In this document: one piece after another, positions 1 through 8,268 of the stretch | Layout of the letters: every line of letters starts with the position of its first letter | How positions within the stretch are numbered: the stretch's first letter is position 1 | Assembly (NCBI RefSeq): GCF_002237655.1 | Contig: NZ_NOKT01000001.1 | Coordinates: forward strand, 124,001-188,000 | Length of the DNA stretch: 64,000 nt | Source of the DNA: Streptomyces sp. XY006 | GTDB lineage: Bacteria > Actinomycetota > Actinomycetes > Streptomycetales > Streptomycetaceae | Direction of reading: 5' to 3' | Notes under the pieces: model-generated | Seen by the model: the letters and a program-made list of their open reading frames with translations, nothing else | Database searches by the model: none | What the model was told of the DNA's origin: nothing | Position numbers and translations under genes: made by a program

Positions 1-286
1 CGATGCCGCCGACGAGCGCCACGGCGACGGCGAGCGACCGGGGCAGGAACCGGGCCAGCAGACCGGCCACCGGCCGCAGGACCGCGGTGACGACGAGGCC
101 CAGGAAGACGGCGACGGCGATCCGGTGGAACTGCCCGAGCAGCGAGAAGGCCACCCGGACGACGACACCGACGGCGATGAGCCGCCACGCGTAGGCGGCC
201 GCGGTCCGCAACAGGGCGGGCACGCGCGCGTCCTCACCGGCGAGGCGTCCGAGCGGCGGAACGGGCGGTTCGGAAGGCGAGGACAC
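1..286 (-). CDS. AI-2E family (PerM-like) transporter, N-terminal part
   Basis: The gene runs off the left edge, so only about the first 95 residues are present. I read it by translating the minus strand from a GTG at 286. The protein starts with a short Ser/Pro-rich cytoplasmic tail. Two hydrophobic stretches follow (about residues 34-50 and 53-70), and then the segment FLGLVVTAVLRPVAGLLARF. This pattern of two helices followed by an L-R-P-V segment is typical of the N-terminus of streptomycete AI-2E/PerM permeases, which are multi-pass inner-membrane proteins of about 350-400 residues. The substrate cannot be told from this fragment. An ATG four bases further upstream is in another frame. 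Confidence 0.7.
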   Translation of the reverse strand, partial: MSSPSEPPVPPLGRLAGEDARVPALLRTAAAYAWRLIAVGVVVRVAFSLLGQFHRIAVAVFLGLVVTAVLRPVAGLLARFLPRSLAVAVALVGGI

Positions 287-361
287 GACATCCCCGTACC
301 ACCGCGTGGTCCCCGGCCCGCACCACGCCCGCGCAATTCCCCCGAAGGCCGGTACGACAGG

Positions 362-616
362 TCAGAGGAAGCCCTGGTGCCGCAAGCGCGAGTGACGGCA
401 GCCGGGTCTGCCGCAAAGGTTCGTGTCGCCCTTGAACTCCTTGCAGGTGCACAGCAGGCAGTTCGTGGCGTCCGCAGCGAGGGTCAGGCCGAGCTCGGCG
501 TCGGGTGCCCTCCCCACCCCCGGTTCGGGTGTGCCGTCCCTCTGTCTCCACGATGGCCCGGGGAGTTCCGCCCCGCACGTCGGCCGCTGACGTGTTGCGT
601 TCGATTTTCGTGTCAT
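362..616 (-). CDS. Small Cys-rich hypothetical protein
   Basis: An 84-residue reading frame whose C-terminal 45 residues are rich in Cys and His: [10 protein letters not shown], then [10 protein letters not shown] and a closing RLRHQGF. This spacing of four to six Cys plus His resembles a small zinc-binding domain, which random GC-rich sequence rarely gives. The start is uncertain: ATG 616 has no clear ribosome-binding site and lies in an AT-rich patch (600-630), and a GTG near 519 would give a shorter protein holding only the Cys/His part. It lies beside the broken P450 gene, so it may itself be a rearranged fragment. Function unknown. Confidence 0.45.
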   Translation of the reverse strand: MTRKSNATRQRPTCGAELPGPSWRQRDGTPEPGVGRAPDAELGLTLAADATNCLLCTCKEFKGDTNLCGRPGCRHSRLRHQGFL

Positions 617-639
617 TGCATCAAAATTGGGGGAGCAGC

Positions 640-1161
640 CTGGTCCTGTTCGCGGCGGGCCTCGACACCACCGCCAACATGCTGTCCCTCGGCACCTTCG
701 CGCTGCTGCGCAACCTGGACCAACTCGCCGCGCTGCGCGCCGATCCCGGGCTCACGGACGGTGCCGTGGAGGAGCTGCTGCGGTATCTGACCGTCGCCAA
801 GACCTTCATGAGGACGGCGCTGGAGGACGTCGAGCTGGGCGGCCGGACGATCGAGGCAGGGACGACGGTCGTCCTGTCGTACCACACCGCCAACCGCGAC
901 CCCGAGCGCTTCGCCGACCCCGATGTGCTCGACCTGCGCAGGAAGTACGACGGGCACCTGGCGTTCAGTCACGGCATCCACCAGTGCCTGGGGCAGCAAC
1001 TGGCCCGCGTCGAGATGCGGGTCGCCTTCCGCGCGCTGATCGACCGCTTCCCCACCCTGCGCCTGGCCGTCCCCGCCGAGGAGGTCGCCCTGCGTCCGGA
1101 GACCGCCGACATCTTCGGGGTGAAAAGCCTTCCCGTGACGTGGGACGGAGGGCGGGCGTGA
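640..1161 (+). pseudogene. Cytochrome P450, C-terminal half only
   Basis: P450 similarity begins abruptly inside the I helix ([15 protein letters not shown], about 640-684) and runs to a normal C-terminus. The oxygen-activation AGxxTT motif, the K-helix ExxR (EELLR), and the haem-binding loop with its Cys ligand ([15 protein letters not shown]) are all present. The first 200 or more residues that form the substrate-recognition half are missing. Upstream sequence in the same frame (505-639) shows no P450 features. A bacterial P450 is normally about 400 residues and about 174 remain, so the product should be inactive. The stop overlaps the ferredoxin start by 4 bases, which preserves the original P450-ferredoxin coupling. 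Confidence 0.85.
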
Positions 1162-1364
1162 CGAGGCCGCACCTGCGCGTCGACCGCGAGCGCTGCATCG
1201 GCGCCGGCATGTGCGCCCTGACCGCCCCCGAGGTCTTCGACCAGGACCCCGACGACGGCCTGGTGCTCCTGCTGCACGCCGACCCGCCTGTCGCCCAGCA
1301 CGCCGCCGCGCGCATGGCCGTGGGTGTCTGCCCCGCGCGGGCGATCGCGGTGCAGGAGGAGTGA
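1158..1364 (+). CDS. Ferredoxin (3Fe-4S type), P450 redox partner
   Basis: A 68-residue ferredoxin starting at GTG 1158, with its start overlapping the P450 stop in a GTGA. It shows the single-cluster pattern of P450-associated ferredoxins in actinomycetes: CIGAGMC near the N-terminus (Cys 13 and Cys 19, with the position of a fourth Cys replaced by Gly/Ala) and CPARAI near the C-terminus, flanked by acidic residues ([10 protein letters not shown]). It would pass electrons from a ferredoxin reductase to the haem of the P450. Its partner is truncated here, so it may be a relic or may serve another P450. The gene itself looks intact. Confidence 0.85.
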   Translation: MTRPHLRVDRERCIGAGMCALTAPEVFDQDPDDGLVLLLHADPPVAQHAAARMAVGVCPARAIAVQEE

Positions 1365-1504
1365 TTACCTGTCAGTAGCTCGTGCGCTCCCGCGTATTGA
1401 CTCGTGCGGCGGCAGGGGCGATTCTCGTCGCACCTTGGGCGAGGTCATGACAAACAGACAGCACCGCCTGCGGCCTCGCCTCCCGCTGACCGAGGGACAG
1501 GGCT

Positions 1505-3568
1505 GTGACCAGAGCCGAACGCCCGTACCGCACGCGCAAGAACCTGACTGTCGTGTCGCTCCTGCTGCTCGTGCTGGCCGTCGCACTGGGCCCGACGCCG
1601 AGTTCGGCGGCCGGGACCGACTGGTGGAACCCCACCGCACGGCCCGCGCCGGACTCGCGGATCAACGTCACGGGGGAGCCGTTCACCGGCACCGACGCCC
1701 GGGGCGAGGTGCGCGGCTTCGTCGACGCGCACGACCACATCTTCTCCAACGAGGCCTTCGGCGGGCGCCTGATCTGCGGGAAGCCGTTCTCCGAGCAGGG
1801 GGTGGCCGACGCGCTCAAGGACTGCCCCGAGCACTACCCGGACGGATCGCTCGCGATCTTCGACTTCATCACGCGAGGCGGAGACGGCAAGCACGACCCC
1901 GTCGGCTGGCCCACCTTCAAGGACTGGCCGGCCCACGACTCCCTGACCCACCAGCAGAACTACTACGCCTGGGTGGAGCGCGCCTGGCGCGGCGGGCAGC
2001 GCGTGCTGGTCAACGACCTCGTCACCAACGGCGTCATCTGCTCGGTGTACTTCTTCAAGGACCGCAGCTGCGACGAGATGACGTCCATCCGGCTCCAGGC
2101 CCGGCTGACGTACGAGATGCAGGACTACATCGACCGGCTGTACGGCGGGCCGGGCAAGGGCTTCTTCCGGATCGTCACCGACAGCGCCCAGGCCCGTCAG
2201 GTCATCGAGCAGGGCAAACTGGCGGTGGTCCTGGGCGTCGAGACCTCCGAGCCGTTCGGCTGCAAGCAGATCCTCGACATCGCGCAATGCAGCAGGGCCG
2301 ACATCGACAAGGGTCTGGACGAGCTGTACGCGCTGGGCGTGCGCAGCATGTTCCTGTGCCACAAGTTCGACAACGCGCTGTGCGGGGTCCGTTTCGACTC
2401 CGGCAGCCTCGGAACGGCCATCAACGTCGGGCAGTTCCTGTCGACCGGCACCTTCTGGAAGACGGAGAAGTGCACCGGGCCGCAAGCCGACAACCCCATC
2501 GGCAACGCGACCGCGGCCGGGGCCGAGGCGAAGCTCCCGGCGGGCGTGGAGGTTCCCGGCTACAGCGCGGACGCCCGGTGCAACGTCCGCGGTCTGACGG
2601 ACCTCGGTGAGTACGCCGTACACGGCATGATGCGGCGCGGCATGATGCTGGAGGTCGACCACATGAGCGTCAAGGCCACCGGCCGGGTGCTCGACCTCTT
2701 CGAGGCCGCGTCCTACCCGGGAGTCATCTCCTCGCACAGCTGGATGGACGCCGACTGGACCGAACGCGTCTACGGCCTGGGCGGTTTCATCGCCCAGTAC
2801 ATGCACGGCTCCGAGGGCTTCGTCTCGGAGGCCAGGCGCACCAAGGCCCTGCGGGACAAGTACGGCGTGGGCTACGGCTACGGCACCGACATGAACGGCG
2901 TCGGCGGCTGGCCGGCCCCGCGCGGAGCCGACGCCCCGAACAAGGTCGAGTACCCGTTCAAGAGCGCCGACGGCGGTTCCGTCATCGACCGGCAGACCAC
3001 CGGCGAGCGCACCTGGGACCTCAACACCGACGGGGCCGCCCACTACGGCCTCGTCCCGGACTGGATCGAGGACATCCGCCGGGTCGGCGGCCAGGACGTG
3101 GTGGACGACCTGATGCGCGGCGCGGAGTCCTACCTCGACACCTGGGGCGCCTCCGAGAGCCACGAGCCCGCGGCGAATCTCGCCACCGGCTCCACCGCCT
3201 CGGCCGGCTCCTCCGAGTGGAGCCTGTTCACGAGCTACCAGCCGCACCGGGCCGTCGACGGCGACCGCCGCACCCGCTGGGCGAGCGACTGGAGCGACGA
3301 CCAGTGGTACCGGCTGGACCTCGGCTCCCTGCAGACCGTCCGGCGGGTCACCCTCGACTGGGAGCGCGCGTACGCGAAGTCGTACCGCATCGACCTGTCC
3401 ACCGACGGCACCACCTGGCGCACCGTCTGGTCCACGACGGCGGGTGACGGCGGCCTGGACACCGCGCGTTTCGCCGCCACCCCGGCCCGGTACGTCCGCG
3501 TCCAGGGCCTCGCCCGCGGCACCGGCTGGGGTTACTCCCTGTACGAGGTGGGGGTGCACGGCAGCTGA
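1505..3568 (+). CDS. Secreted amidohydrolase-like protein with F5/8 type C (discoidin) domain
   Basis: 687 residues. A basic start followed by the hydrophobic run VVSLLLLVLAVAL and an Ala cleavage region (about residue 36) marks a Sec signal peptide. The catalytic part (about 65-550) opens with DAHDHIF, a His-x-His metal-binding motif as in the amidohydrolase and membrane-dipeptidase superfamilies; later acidic and His positions (EVDHMS, SSHSWMD, YGYGTDMNG) could complete the metal site. Residues about 555-687 form a discoidin/F5-8C carbohydrate-binding module (RAVDGDRRTRWAS, WYRLDLG, YVRVQG). The start is GTG 1505 behind GAGGGACAGG. The substrate is unknown; an extracellular hydrolase tethered to a glycan or cell surface is likely. 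Confidence 0.75.
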   Translation: MTRAERPYRTRKNLTVVSLLLLVLAVALGPTPSSAAGTDWWNPTARPAPDSRINVTGEPFTGTDARGEVRGFVDAHDHIFSNEAFGGRLICGKPFSEQGVADALKDCPEHYPDGSLAIFDFITRGGDGKHDPVGWPTFKDWPAHDSLTHQQNYYAWVERAWRGGQRVLVNDLVTNGVICSVYFFKDRSCDEMTSIRLQARLTYEMQDYIDRLYGGPGKGFFRIVTDSAQARQVIEQGKLAVVLGVETSEPFGCKQILDIAQCSRADIDKGLDELYALGVRSMFLCHKFDNALCGVRFDSGSLGTAINVGQFLSTGTFWKTEKCTGPQADNPIGNATAAGAEAKLPAGVEVPGYSADARCNVRGLTDLGEYAVHGMMRRGMMLEVDHMSVKATGRVLDLFEAASYPGVISSHSWMDADWTERVYGLGGFIAQYMHGSEGFVSEARRTKALRDKYGVGYGYGTDMNGVGGWPAPRGADAPNKVEYPFKSADGGSVIDRQTTGERTWDLNTDGAAHYGLVPDWIEDIRRVGGQDVVDDLMRGAESYLDTWGASESHEPAANLATGSTASAGSSEWSLFTSYQPHRAVDGDRRTRWASDWSDDQWYRLDLGSLQTVRRVTLDWERAYAKSYRIDLSTDGTTWRTVWSTTAGDGGLDTARFAATPARYVRVQGLARGTGWGYSLYEVGVHGS

Positions 3569-3602
3569 CGGTCGGGCCCCGGCCGGAGAAAAGGACTCCG
3601 CA

Positions 3603-3655
3603 AGAAGTGGACGCCGCGTTCATATAGTGGTTATATGGACGCAGCGTCCACTTCT
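3603..3655 (+). promoter_or_regulatory. Twin palindromic operator and promoter of the SDR-TetR operon
   Basis: Two 15-base palindromes lie 28 bases apart centre to centre: TGGACGCCGCGTTCA (3608-3622, one mismatch) and TGGACGCAGCGTCCA (3636-3650, perfect). The whole 53-base block is also an inverted repeat (AGAAGTGGACGC at the left, GCGTCCACTTCT at the right). The spacer holds the only AT-rich stretch nearby (TATAGTGGTTATAT, 3623-3636), which could contain the -10 box. The size and symmetry fit two TetR dimers. The obvious ligand is the TetR protein at 5472, encoded last in the same operon. Confidence 0.75.
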
Positions 3656-3671
3656 CGCGGAGGGGAAAGCC

Positions 3672-4436
3672 ATGACCAGCACACCCAGCACCTCCGGCAC
3701 CTCTGGCACCTCGCCCCGCGTCGCGCTCGTCACCGGCGGCTCGGGCGGTATCGGCAGGGCCGTCGTCGAGCGGCTCGCCGCCGACGGCTTCGCCGTCGCC
3801 GTGCACTACGCCGGGAACAAGGCGAAGGCCGAGACCCTCGTCGAGGAGATCACCGCCTCCGGCGGCCTGGCCGTCGCCGTCGGCGGCGACGTCGCCGACG
3901 AGCACGCGATGGCGGCCGCCTTCGAAGCCGTCGAAACGGCGTTCGGCGGAATCGACGTGGTGGTCAACACCGCCGGGATCATGGTGCTCGCGCCCATCGC
4001 CGAGCTGGACCTGGACGACCTGGACCGCATGCACCGCACGAACATCCGCGGCACCTTCGTCGTCGCCCAGCAGGCCGCCCGCCGGGTGCGCCGCGGCGGC
4101 GCGATCGTCAACGTGTCCACGTCCGTCACCCGCACCCAGCTCCCCGCCTACGGGGCCTACGTCGCCAGCAAGGCCGCCGTGCAGAGCATCACCCTGATCC
4201 TCGCCCGCGAGCTGCGCGGCAAGGACATCACCGTCAACACCGTCGCACCCGGCCCGGTCGCCACCCCGCTCTTCCTGGAGGGCAAGGACGAGGCCACCGT
4301 CGCCGCCTTCGCCAGGGCCACGCCGCTGGAGCGGCTGGGCGAACCGCGCGACATCGCCGAATCGGTCGCCTTCCTCGCCGGCCCCGCCCGCTGGGTGAAC
4401 GGCCAGGTCCTCTACGCCAACGGCGGCCTGGCCTGA
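3672..4436 (+). CDS. Short-chain dehydrogenase/reductase
   Basis: A 254-residue classical SDR. It has the cofactor loop TGGSGGIG (residues 21-28), NTAG (99-102), an active-site Ser at about 149-151 and the catalytic pair Tyr163-Lys167 (YGAYVASK). The R/K-rich region after beta-2 (HYAGNKAKAE) suggests NADP(H). The Thr/Ser-rich first 14 residues are extra to the fold. The start is ATG 3672, 4-5 bases after GGAGGGGAAAG; a longer frame upstream would run through the operator and is rejected. It is the first gene of an SDR-SDR-TetR operon. The substrate (a carbonyl or alcohol compound) is unknown, and induction through the TetR repressor is inferred. Confidence 0.88.
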   Translation: MTSTPSTSGTSGTSPRVALVTGGSGGIGRAVVERLAADGFAVAVHYAGNKAKAETLVEEITASGGLAVAVGGDVADEHAMAAAFEAVETAFGGIDVVVNTAGIMVLAPIAELDLDDLDRMHRTNIRGTFVVAQQAARRVRRGGAIVNVSTSVTRTQLPAYGAYVASKAAVQSITLILARELRGKDITVNTVAPGPVATPLFLEGKDEATVAAFARATPLERLGEPRDIAESVAFLAGPARWVNGQVLYANGGLA

Positions 4437-4486
4437 CCCCGCCGCACCGCTCGGCAGGCCCACCGCAGCCCCCAAGGAGCAGACCC

Positions 4487-5398
4487 ATGTCATCCGTCGT
4501 CCTCATCACCGGCGCCGCCACCGGCATCGGCAACCTCACCGCCCGCGCGCTCGCCGCCGAGGGCCACACCGTCTACGCCGGCATGCGCGACCTCCGGGAC
4601 CGCAACGCCGGGCGCGCCCGGGAACTGCTGGACCTCGGCCGCAGCGAGGGGCAGGACCTCCGGGTCGTCGAACTCGACGTCCTGTCCGACGCCTCGGCGG
4701 AAGCGGCCGTCGCCACCGTCCTGCGGGAGGCAGGCCGCCTCGACACGGTCGTGCACAACGCGGGACACCTCTACGTCGGCTACGTCGAGGCGTTCACCCC
4801 CGAGGACATCCAGCACCTGCTGGATGTCAACACGCTCGGCATCCAGCGCGTCAACCGCGCGGCCCTGCCGCACCTGCGCGCCCGCCGCTCCGGCACCCTC
4901 CTCTACGTCGGCAGCACCACCTCGGTCGTCGTACCGCCGTTCCTCGGCCCCTATGTGGCGTCGAAGGTCGCCGCCGACGCGCTCGCCCAGGTGACGGCGT
5001 ACGAGGTGGGCCGGTTCGGCATCGAGACGACCATCGTGATGCCGGGCCCGTTCACGCAAGGGACCGAGCACTTCCCCAACGCCTCGCGCGCCGGTGACGC
5101 CGAGCGCACCCGTGCCTACGCCGCGCTGGACCCGATGGTGGCCCGCAACGAGGCGGCCACCGAGGCGCTGTTCCCGCCCGGCGTGGACGCCCATCCGCGC
5201 GCCGTCGCCGACGAGATCGCCCGGGTCCTGGCCCTTCCGGCGGGCACCCGGCCCTTCCGCACGGTCGTCGACTTCAGCCAGGCCGGTGTGGAGGAGGTCA
5301 ACGAGGTGCTGCGCCGGGCCCAGGAGAGGTTCGTGACCCGCCTCGGCTTCGGCGAGCTCCTGCACGTCGCGGGGCCTGAGCCCGTCCGGGCGCCCTGA
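4487..5398 (+). CDS. Short-chain dehydrogenase/reductase, second of operon
   Basis: 303 residues, an SDR of the longer 17-beta-HSD/retinol-dehydrogenase-like kind. It has TGAATGIG (8-15), HNAG (90-93), Ser at about 143 and Tyr156-x3-Lys160 (GPYVASK), then a C-terminal extension of about 60 residues. MRDLRDR after beta-2 supports NADP(H). The start is ATG 4487 behind AAGGAG, 50 bases after the first SDR. Two different reductases under one repressor suggest consecutive or alternative reduction of a carbonyl compound, or detoxification of it. The substrate is not known. Confidence 0.88.
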   Translation: MSSVVLITGAATGIGNLTARALAAEGHTVYAGMRDLRDRNAGRARELLDLGRSEGQDLRVVELDVLSDASAEAAVATVLREAGRLDTVVHNAGHLYVGYVEAFTPEDIQHLLDVNTLGIQRVNRAALPHLRARRSGTLLYVGSTTSVVVPPFLGPYVASKVAADALAQVTAYEVGRFGIETTIVMPGPFTQGTEHFPNASRAGDAERTRAYAALDPMVARNEAATEALFPPGVDAHPRAVADEIARVLALPAGTRPFRTVVDFSQAGVEEVNEVLRRAQERFVTRLGFGELLHVAGPEPVRAP

Positions 5399-5471
5399 CC
5401 CGCCCCGGCCGCGCACGGACCGCACGGCTTCCTAGACTGATCGACCCCGGACCGAGCGAGGGAGAGACATC

Positions 5472-6095
5472 GTGACGAAGCAGGCCGAGGGCGCCGCCGA
5501 GCGCCCGGCCCGCGGGCGCGGGCGCCGCCCGGCCGACGAGGTCCGCGCGGACGTCTTCCGCGTGGTGGGCGAGGTGCTCCTCGAGGAGGGCATCGCCGAC
5601 CTGACCTTCGAACGCGTGGCCCGCCTGTCCGGGGTCAGCAAGACGACGCTGTACAAGTGGTGGCCCTCCAAGGGAGCCCTCGCCCTGGACGGCTACTTCC
5701 ACGCCGTCGAGGAGACCCTCGCCTTCGAGGACACCGGGGACATCCGCGCCGACCTCACGCGTCAACTGCTGTCCTTCGCCCACCTGATGACCCGGACACC
5801 GGCAGGGCGGGTGCTGACCGAGCTGATCGGCCAGTCCCAGACCGACGAGGACCTGGCCACCGCCTTCCGCTCCCTGTACTCCTCCGGGCGGCGACGGCTG
5901 GCGGGGGAGCGGCTGCTGCGCGCGAAGGAGCAGGGACAGATCCGCGAGGACGTCGACGTCCAGGTCCTCGTCGACCAGCTCTGGGGGGCGGTGTACCACC
6001 GGCTGCTGATCCCCGACGAGCCCGTGACGGACGAGTTCGTCCTCGCCCTGGTCTCCCACCTGTTCGACGGCATCGCTCCACGGCCCGGGGCGTAG
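5472..6095 (+). CDS. TetR/AcrR family repressor
   Basis: 207 residues. A basic tail rich in Arg and Pro comes first, followed by a TetR helix-turn-helix (about residues 22-68) with the hallmark VSKTTLYKWWPSKGAL. The remaining all-helical half is a ligand-binding and dimerisation domain. It starts at GTG 5472 behind GAGGGAGAG, 73 bases after the second SDR gene. It probably binds the two palindromes at 3608-3650 and so represses its own operon until the SDR substrate is present. The effector is unknown. Confidence 0.9.
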   Translation: MTKQAEGAAERPARGRGRRPADEVRADVFRVVGEVLLEEGIADLTFERVARLSGVSKTTLYKWWPSKGALALDGYFHAVEETLAFEDTGDIRADLTRQLLSFAHLMTRTPAGRVLTELIGQSQTDEDLATAFRSLYSSGRRRLAGERLLRAKEQGQIREDVDVQVLVDQLWGAVYHRLLIPDEPVTDEFVLALVSHLFDGIAPRPGA

Positions 6096-6141
6096 CCGAC
6101 CCCGGGCCTGGTCGACCAGGGCCTGGGCTGCCCGGGGTCGG
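6096..6141. terminator. Bidirectional terminator
   Basis: A perfect 12-base stem: CCGACCCCGGGC (6096-6107) pairs with GCCCGGGGTCGG (6130-6141). It sits between the convergent TetR gene and the hydrolase gene ending at 6160. There is no T tract, as is usual in this GC range. Confidence 0.7.
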
Positions 6142-6159
6142 GGTCGGGGCCTGGCCGGG

Positions 6160-6876
6160 TCAGGTGGTCGCGCGGACCGCCTCGCGGATCAGCTCGGCCA
6201 CGTCCTTCGGCCGGGAGACCGCGACGGCGTGCGAGGCGCCGTCGATCTCGACGACCGTCGCACCGGCCCGCTTCGCGCCGAAGCGCTCCACCTCCGGGTT
6301 GATCGCCTCGTCCGCCCCGGCCACGAGTGCCCAGGACGGCTTGTCCTTCCAGGCCGCGGCCGACGCCGTCTCCGTGAACGTCGAGGCGGCCAGCGGGCGC
6401 TGCGCCACCGCCAGGACCTTGGTGACGGCCGCCGGGACGTCGGCGGCGAAGATCGCCGGGAACGCCTCGGCCTCGATCGTCACCTCGACCGCGCTCTCCC
6501 CGCCGTCGACCGGGTACGTCTTCTCCTTGAGGCTGCCCACCAGCGGCGAGAGCGGGAAGCGTCCCTGCAACTCGCCGAGACTCTCGCCCTGTTCCGGTAT
6601 GTACGCGGCGACGTAGACCAGGCCCACGACGTTCTCCGCGGTACCGGCGACGGAGATGACGGCCCCGCCGTAGGAGTGGCCGACCAGGACGACCGGGCCG
6701 TCGATCTGGGAGGCCTGGGAGGCGATGTACGCGGCGTCGGACGCCAGACCGCGCAGCGGGTTGGGCGGTGCCACCACGGGGATGCCGTGGTTCTGCAGCT
6801 CCGCGATGACGCCGGACCAGCTGCCGGCGTCGGCGAAGGCGCCGTGGACGAGCAGGGCGGTCGGAGTGGTGACCAT
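6160..6876 (-). CDS. Alpha/beta hydrolase (esterase family)
   Basis: 238 residues, a compact alpha/beta hydrolase of the hydroxynitrile-lyase/methyl-esterase-like kind common in actinomycetes. It has the oxyanion segment HGAF (11-14), the nucleophile elbow GHSYGG with Ser68, an acidic residue in VAGADEAINP, and a C-terminal His in GASHAV. There is no signal peptide, so it is cytoplasmic. The start is ATG 6876 with AAGGAG nine bases before it; the longer open frame upstream overlaps the neighbouring lipase and is rejected. It follows the lipase at 6915-7886 by 38 bases and is probably cotranscribed with it. The substrate is unknown. Confidence 0.88.
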   Translation of the reverse strand: MVTTPTALLVHGAFADAGSWSGVIAELQNHGIPVVAPPNPLRGLASDAAYIASQASQIDGPVVLVGHSYGGAVISVAGTAENVVGLVYVAAYIPEQGESLGELQGRFPLSPLVGSLKEKTYPVDGGESAVEVTIEAEAFPAIFAADVPAAVTKVLAVAQRPLAASTFTETASAAAWKDKPSWALVAGADEAINPEVERFGAKRAGATVVEIDGASHAVAVSRPKDVAELIREAVRATT

Positions 6877-6914
6877 GTCGGTGCTCCTTGGAACGGTCGG
6901 GCCCGGGTGCCGGG

Positions 6915-7886
6915 TCATCGGGTGTGCAGCGCGGCGTGGAGGACGGCGGAGGCCTGACGGATGGCCGCGTCGGCGGCGTGGGTCCCGCGCAGGGCGTTGA
7001 GCATCACGAAGTCGTGGATGACGCCCTGGTAGCGCACGGCCGTGACGGGCACGCCCGCCTGACGGAGCTTGTTGGCGTAGGCCTCGCCCTCGTCGCGCAG
7101 CACGTCGGCCTCGGCGGTGATCACCAGGGCCGGGGGCAGCCCGGTGAGCTGCTCGGTGGTGGCGCGCAGCGGCGAGGCGGTGATCTGCGCCCGCTCGGCC
7201 TCGTCGGTCGTGTACTGGTCCCAGAACCACTGCATGCCGTCGCGGCGCAGGAAGTAGCCGGTCGCGAACTGGTGGTAGGAGTCGGTGTCGAAGCTCGCGT
7301 CGGTCACCGGGTAGAACAGCACCTGCTGCACCGGCGTGACGTCGCCGCGCTCCTTGGCCATCAGGGTGAGCGCGGCGGCCATGTTGCCGCCCACGGAGTC
7401 GCCGGCCACCGCCAGCCGCGCACCGTCCAGGCCCTTGGCGGCGCCTTCGGTCACGACCCACTGGGCGACGGCGTAGTTCTGCTCGATGGCGACGGGGTAA
7501 CGGGCCTCGGGGGAGAGGTCGTACTCGGGGAAGACCACGGCCGCGTGCGCGCCGACGGCGAGTTCGCGGACCAGGCGGTCGTGGGTGTGGGCGTTGCCGA
7601 ACACCCATCCGGCGCCGTGGATGTAGAGGACGACGGGCAGGACGCCCTCCGCGCCGGCGGGCTTGACGATCCGGGCGCGGACGCTGCCGGTCGGACCGCC
7701 GGAGACAGTGATCCACTCCTCGTCCACGGCGGGCTTGGCGATGTCGCCCGACTGCACGTCGTCGACGGCCTTGCGGCCCTCGGCCGGGGCGAGGTCGAAC
7801 AGGTAGGGCGGGTTGGCGGTCGCCTTGGCGAACTCCGCCGCGGCCGGCTCCAGAACCGGCTCGACCGGCTCAAAGGTGTGGGACAT
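6915..7886 (-). CDS. Alpha/beta hydrolase, hormone-sensitive lipase family
   Basis: 323 residues. It has HGAG at 90-93, a variant of the family's HGGG oxyanion motif, then GDSVGG with nucleophile Ser164, the acidic part of the triad in [12 protein letters not shown], and the catalytic His in VIHDFVML. This order is that of the HSL (family IV) esterases, which cleave short acyl esters. There is no signal peptide. The start is ATG 7886 behind AGGAGT. It is the first gene of a two-gene operon with the esterase at 6160-6876 and is divergent from the secreted cutinase-like gene. Confidence 0.9.
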   Translation of the reverse strand: MSHTFEPVEPVLEPAAAEFAKATANPPYLFDLAPAEGRKAVDDVQSGDIAKPAVDEEWITVSGGPTGSVRARIVKPAGAEGVLPVVLYIHGAGWVFGNAHTHDRLVRELAVGAHAAVVFPEYDLSPEARYPVAIEQNYAVAQWVVTEGAAKGLDGARLAVAGDSVGGNMAAALTLMAKERGDVTPVQQVLFYPVTDASFDTDSYHQFATGYFLRRDGMQWFWDQYTTDEAERAQITASPLRATTEQLTGLPPALVITAEADVLRDEGEAYANKLRQAGVPVTAVRYQGVIHDFVMLNALRGTHAADAAIRQASAVLHAALHTR

Positions 7887-8268
7887 GCGAACTCCTGGGA
7901 CTCTCCGCTCGCCGGTGTCTCCGGCGAGGCGGCCCGCAGCGCATCGAAGATCCGCCGGGCCGCCTGCGGCCACGCTAGGTCCGGCAGGCCCGGTGCCCTT
8001 GCCCGCCCGCGCACGGTGTCTGCTCCCCGGGCGCACGGTGCGTCCCGCCGGGGCGGTGGGCAGTCGTGCCGGGGTCCTGCGGGACGGTCGCCGGTGCGCG
8101 GGTCGTACGAGACCGGTGACATTGCCGGTCCGCGCGCGGTGTCCGGTCCCCGACAGTGGCACGGCCAGCCCAACGGCGGTGCCCGGAGCCGCGGGCACGC
8201 GGTGGACGCCCCAGGTCCCGCGTGCCCGCCGCACGGGCCGCCCGCCACGACAGAGAGGACGACTCGTC
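7887..8268. other. Divergent intergenic region
   Basis: 382 bases between the lipase operon and the cutinase-like gene. It should hold both promoters. Sequence around 7985-8160 carries loosely repeated CGCGCACGGTGTC, GCGCACGGTGCG and GCGCGCGGTGTC elements (about 8014, 8030 and 8130). These could be a repeated binding site, but I cannot pick out confident -10 or -35 boxes. I see no gene in it. Confidence 0.3.

Noticed and set aside
1445-3559. 704-residue open frame antisense to the discoidin protein
   Set aside because: It is a shadow frame of a GC-rich gene; no domain, no start signal, and the plus-strand gene is clear.
7451-8248. Minus-strand 265-residue frame over the lipase start and intergenic region
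   Set aside because: Low-complexity Ser/Thr/Pro/Arg translation typical of a shadow frame; the lipase frame is better supported.
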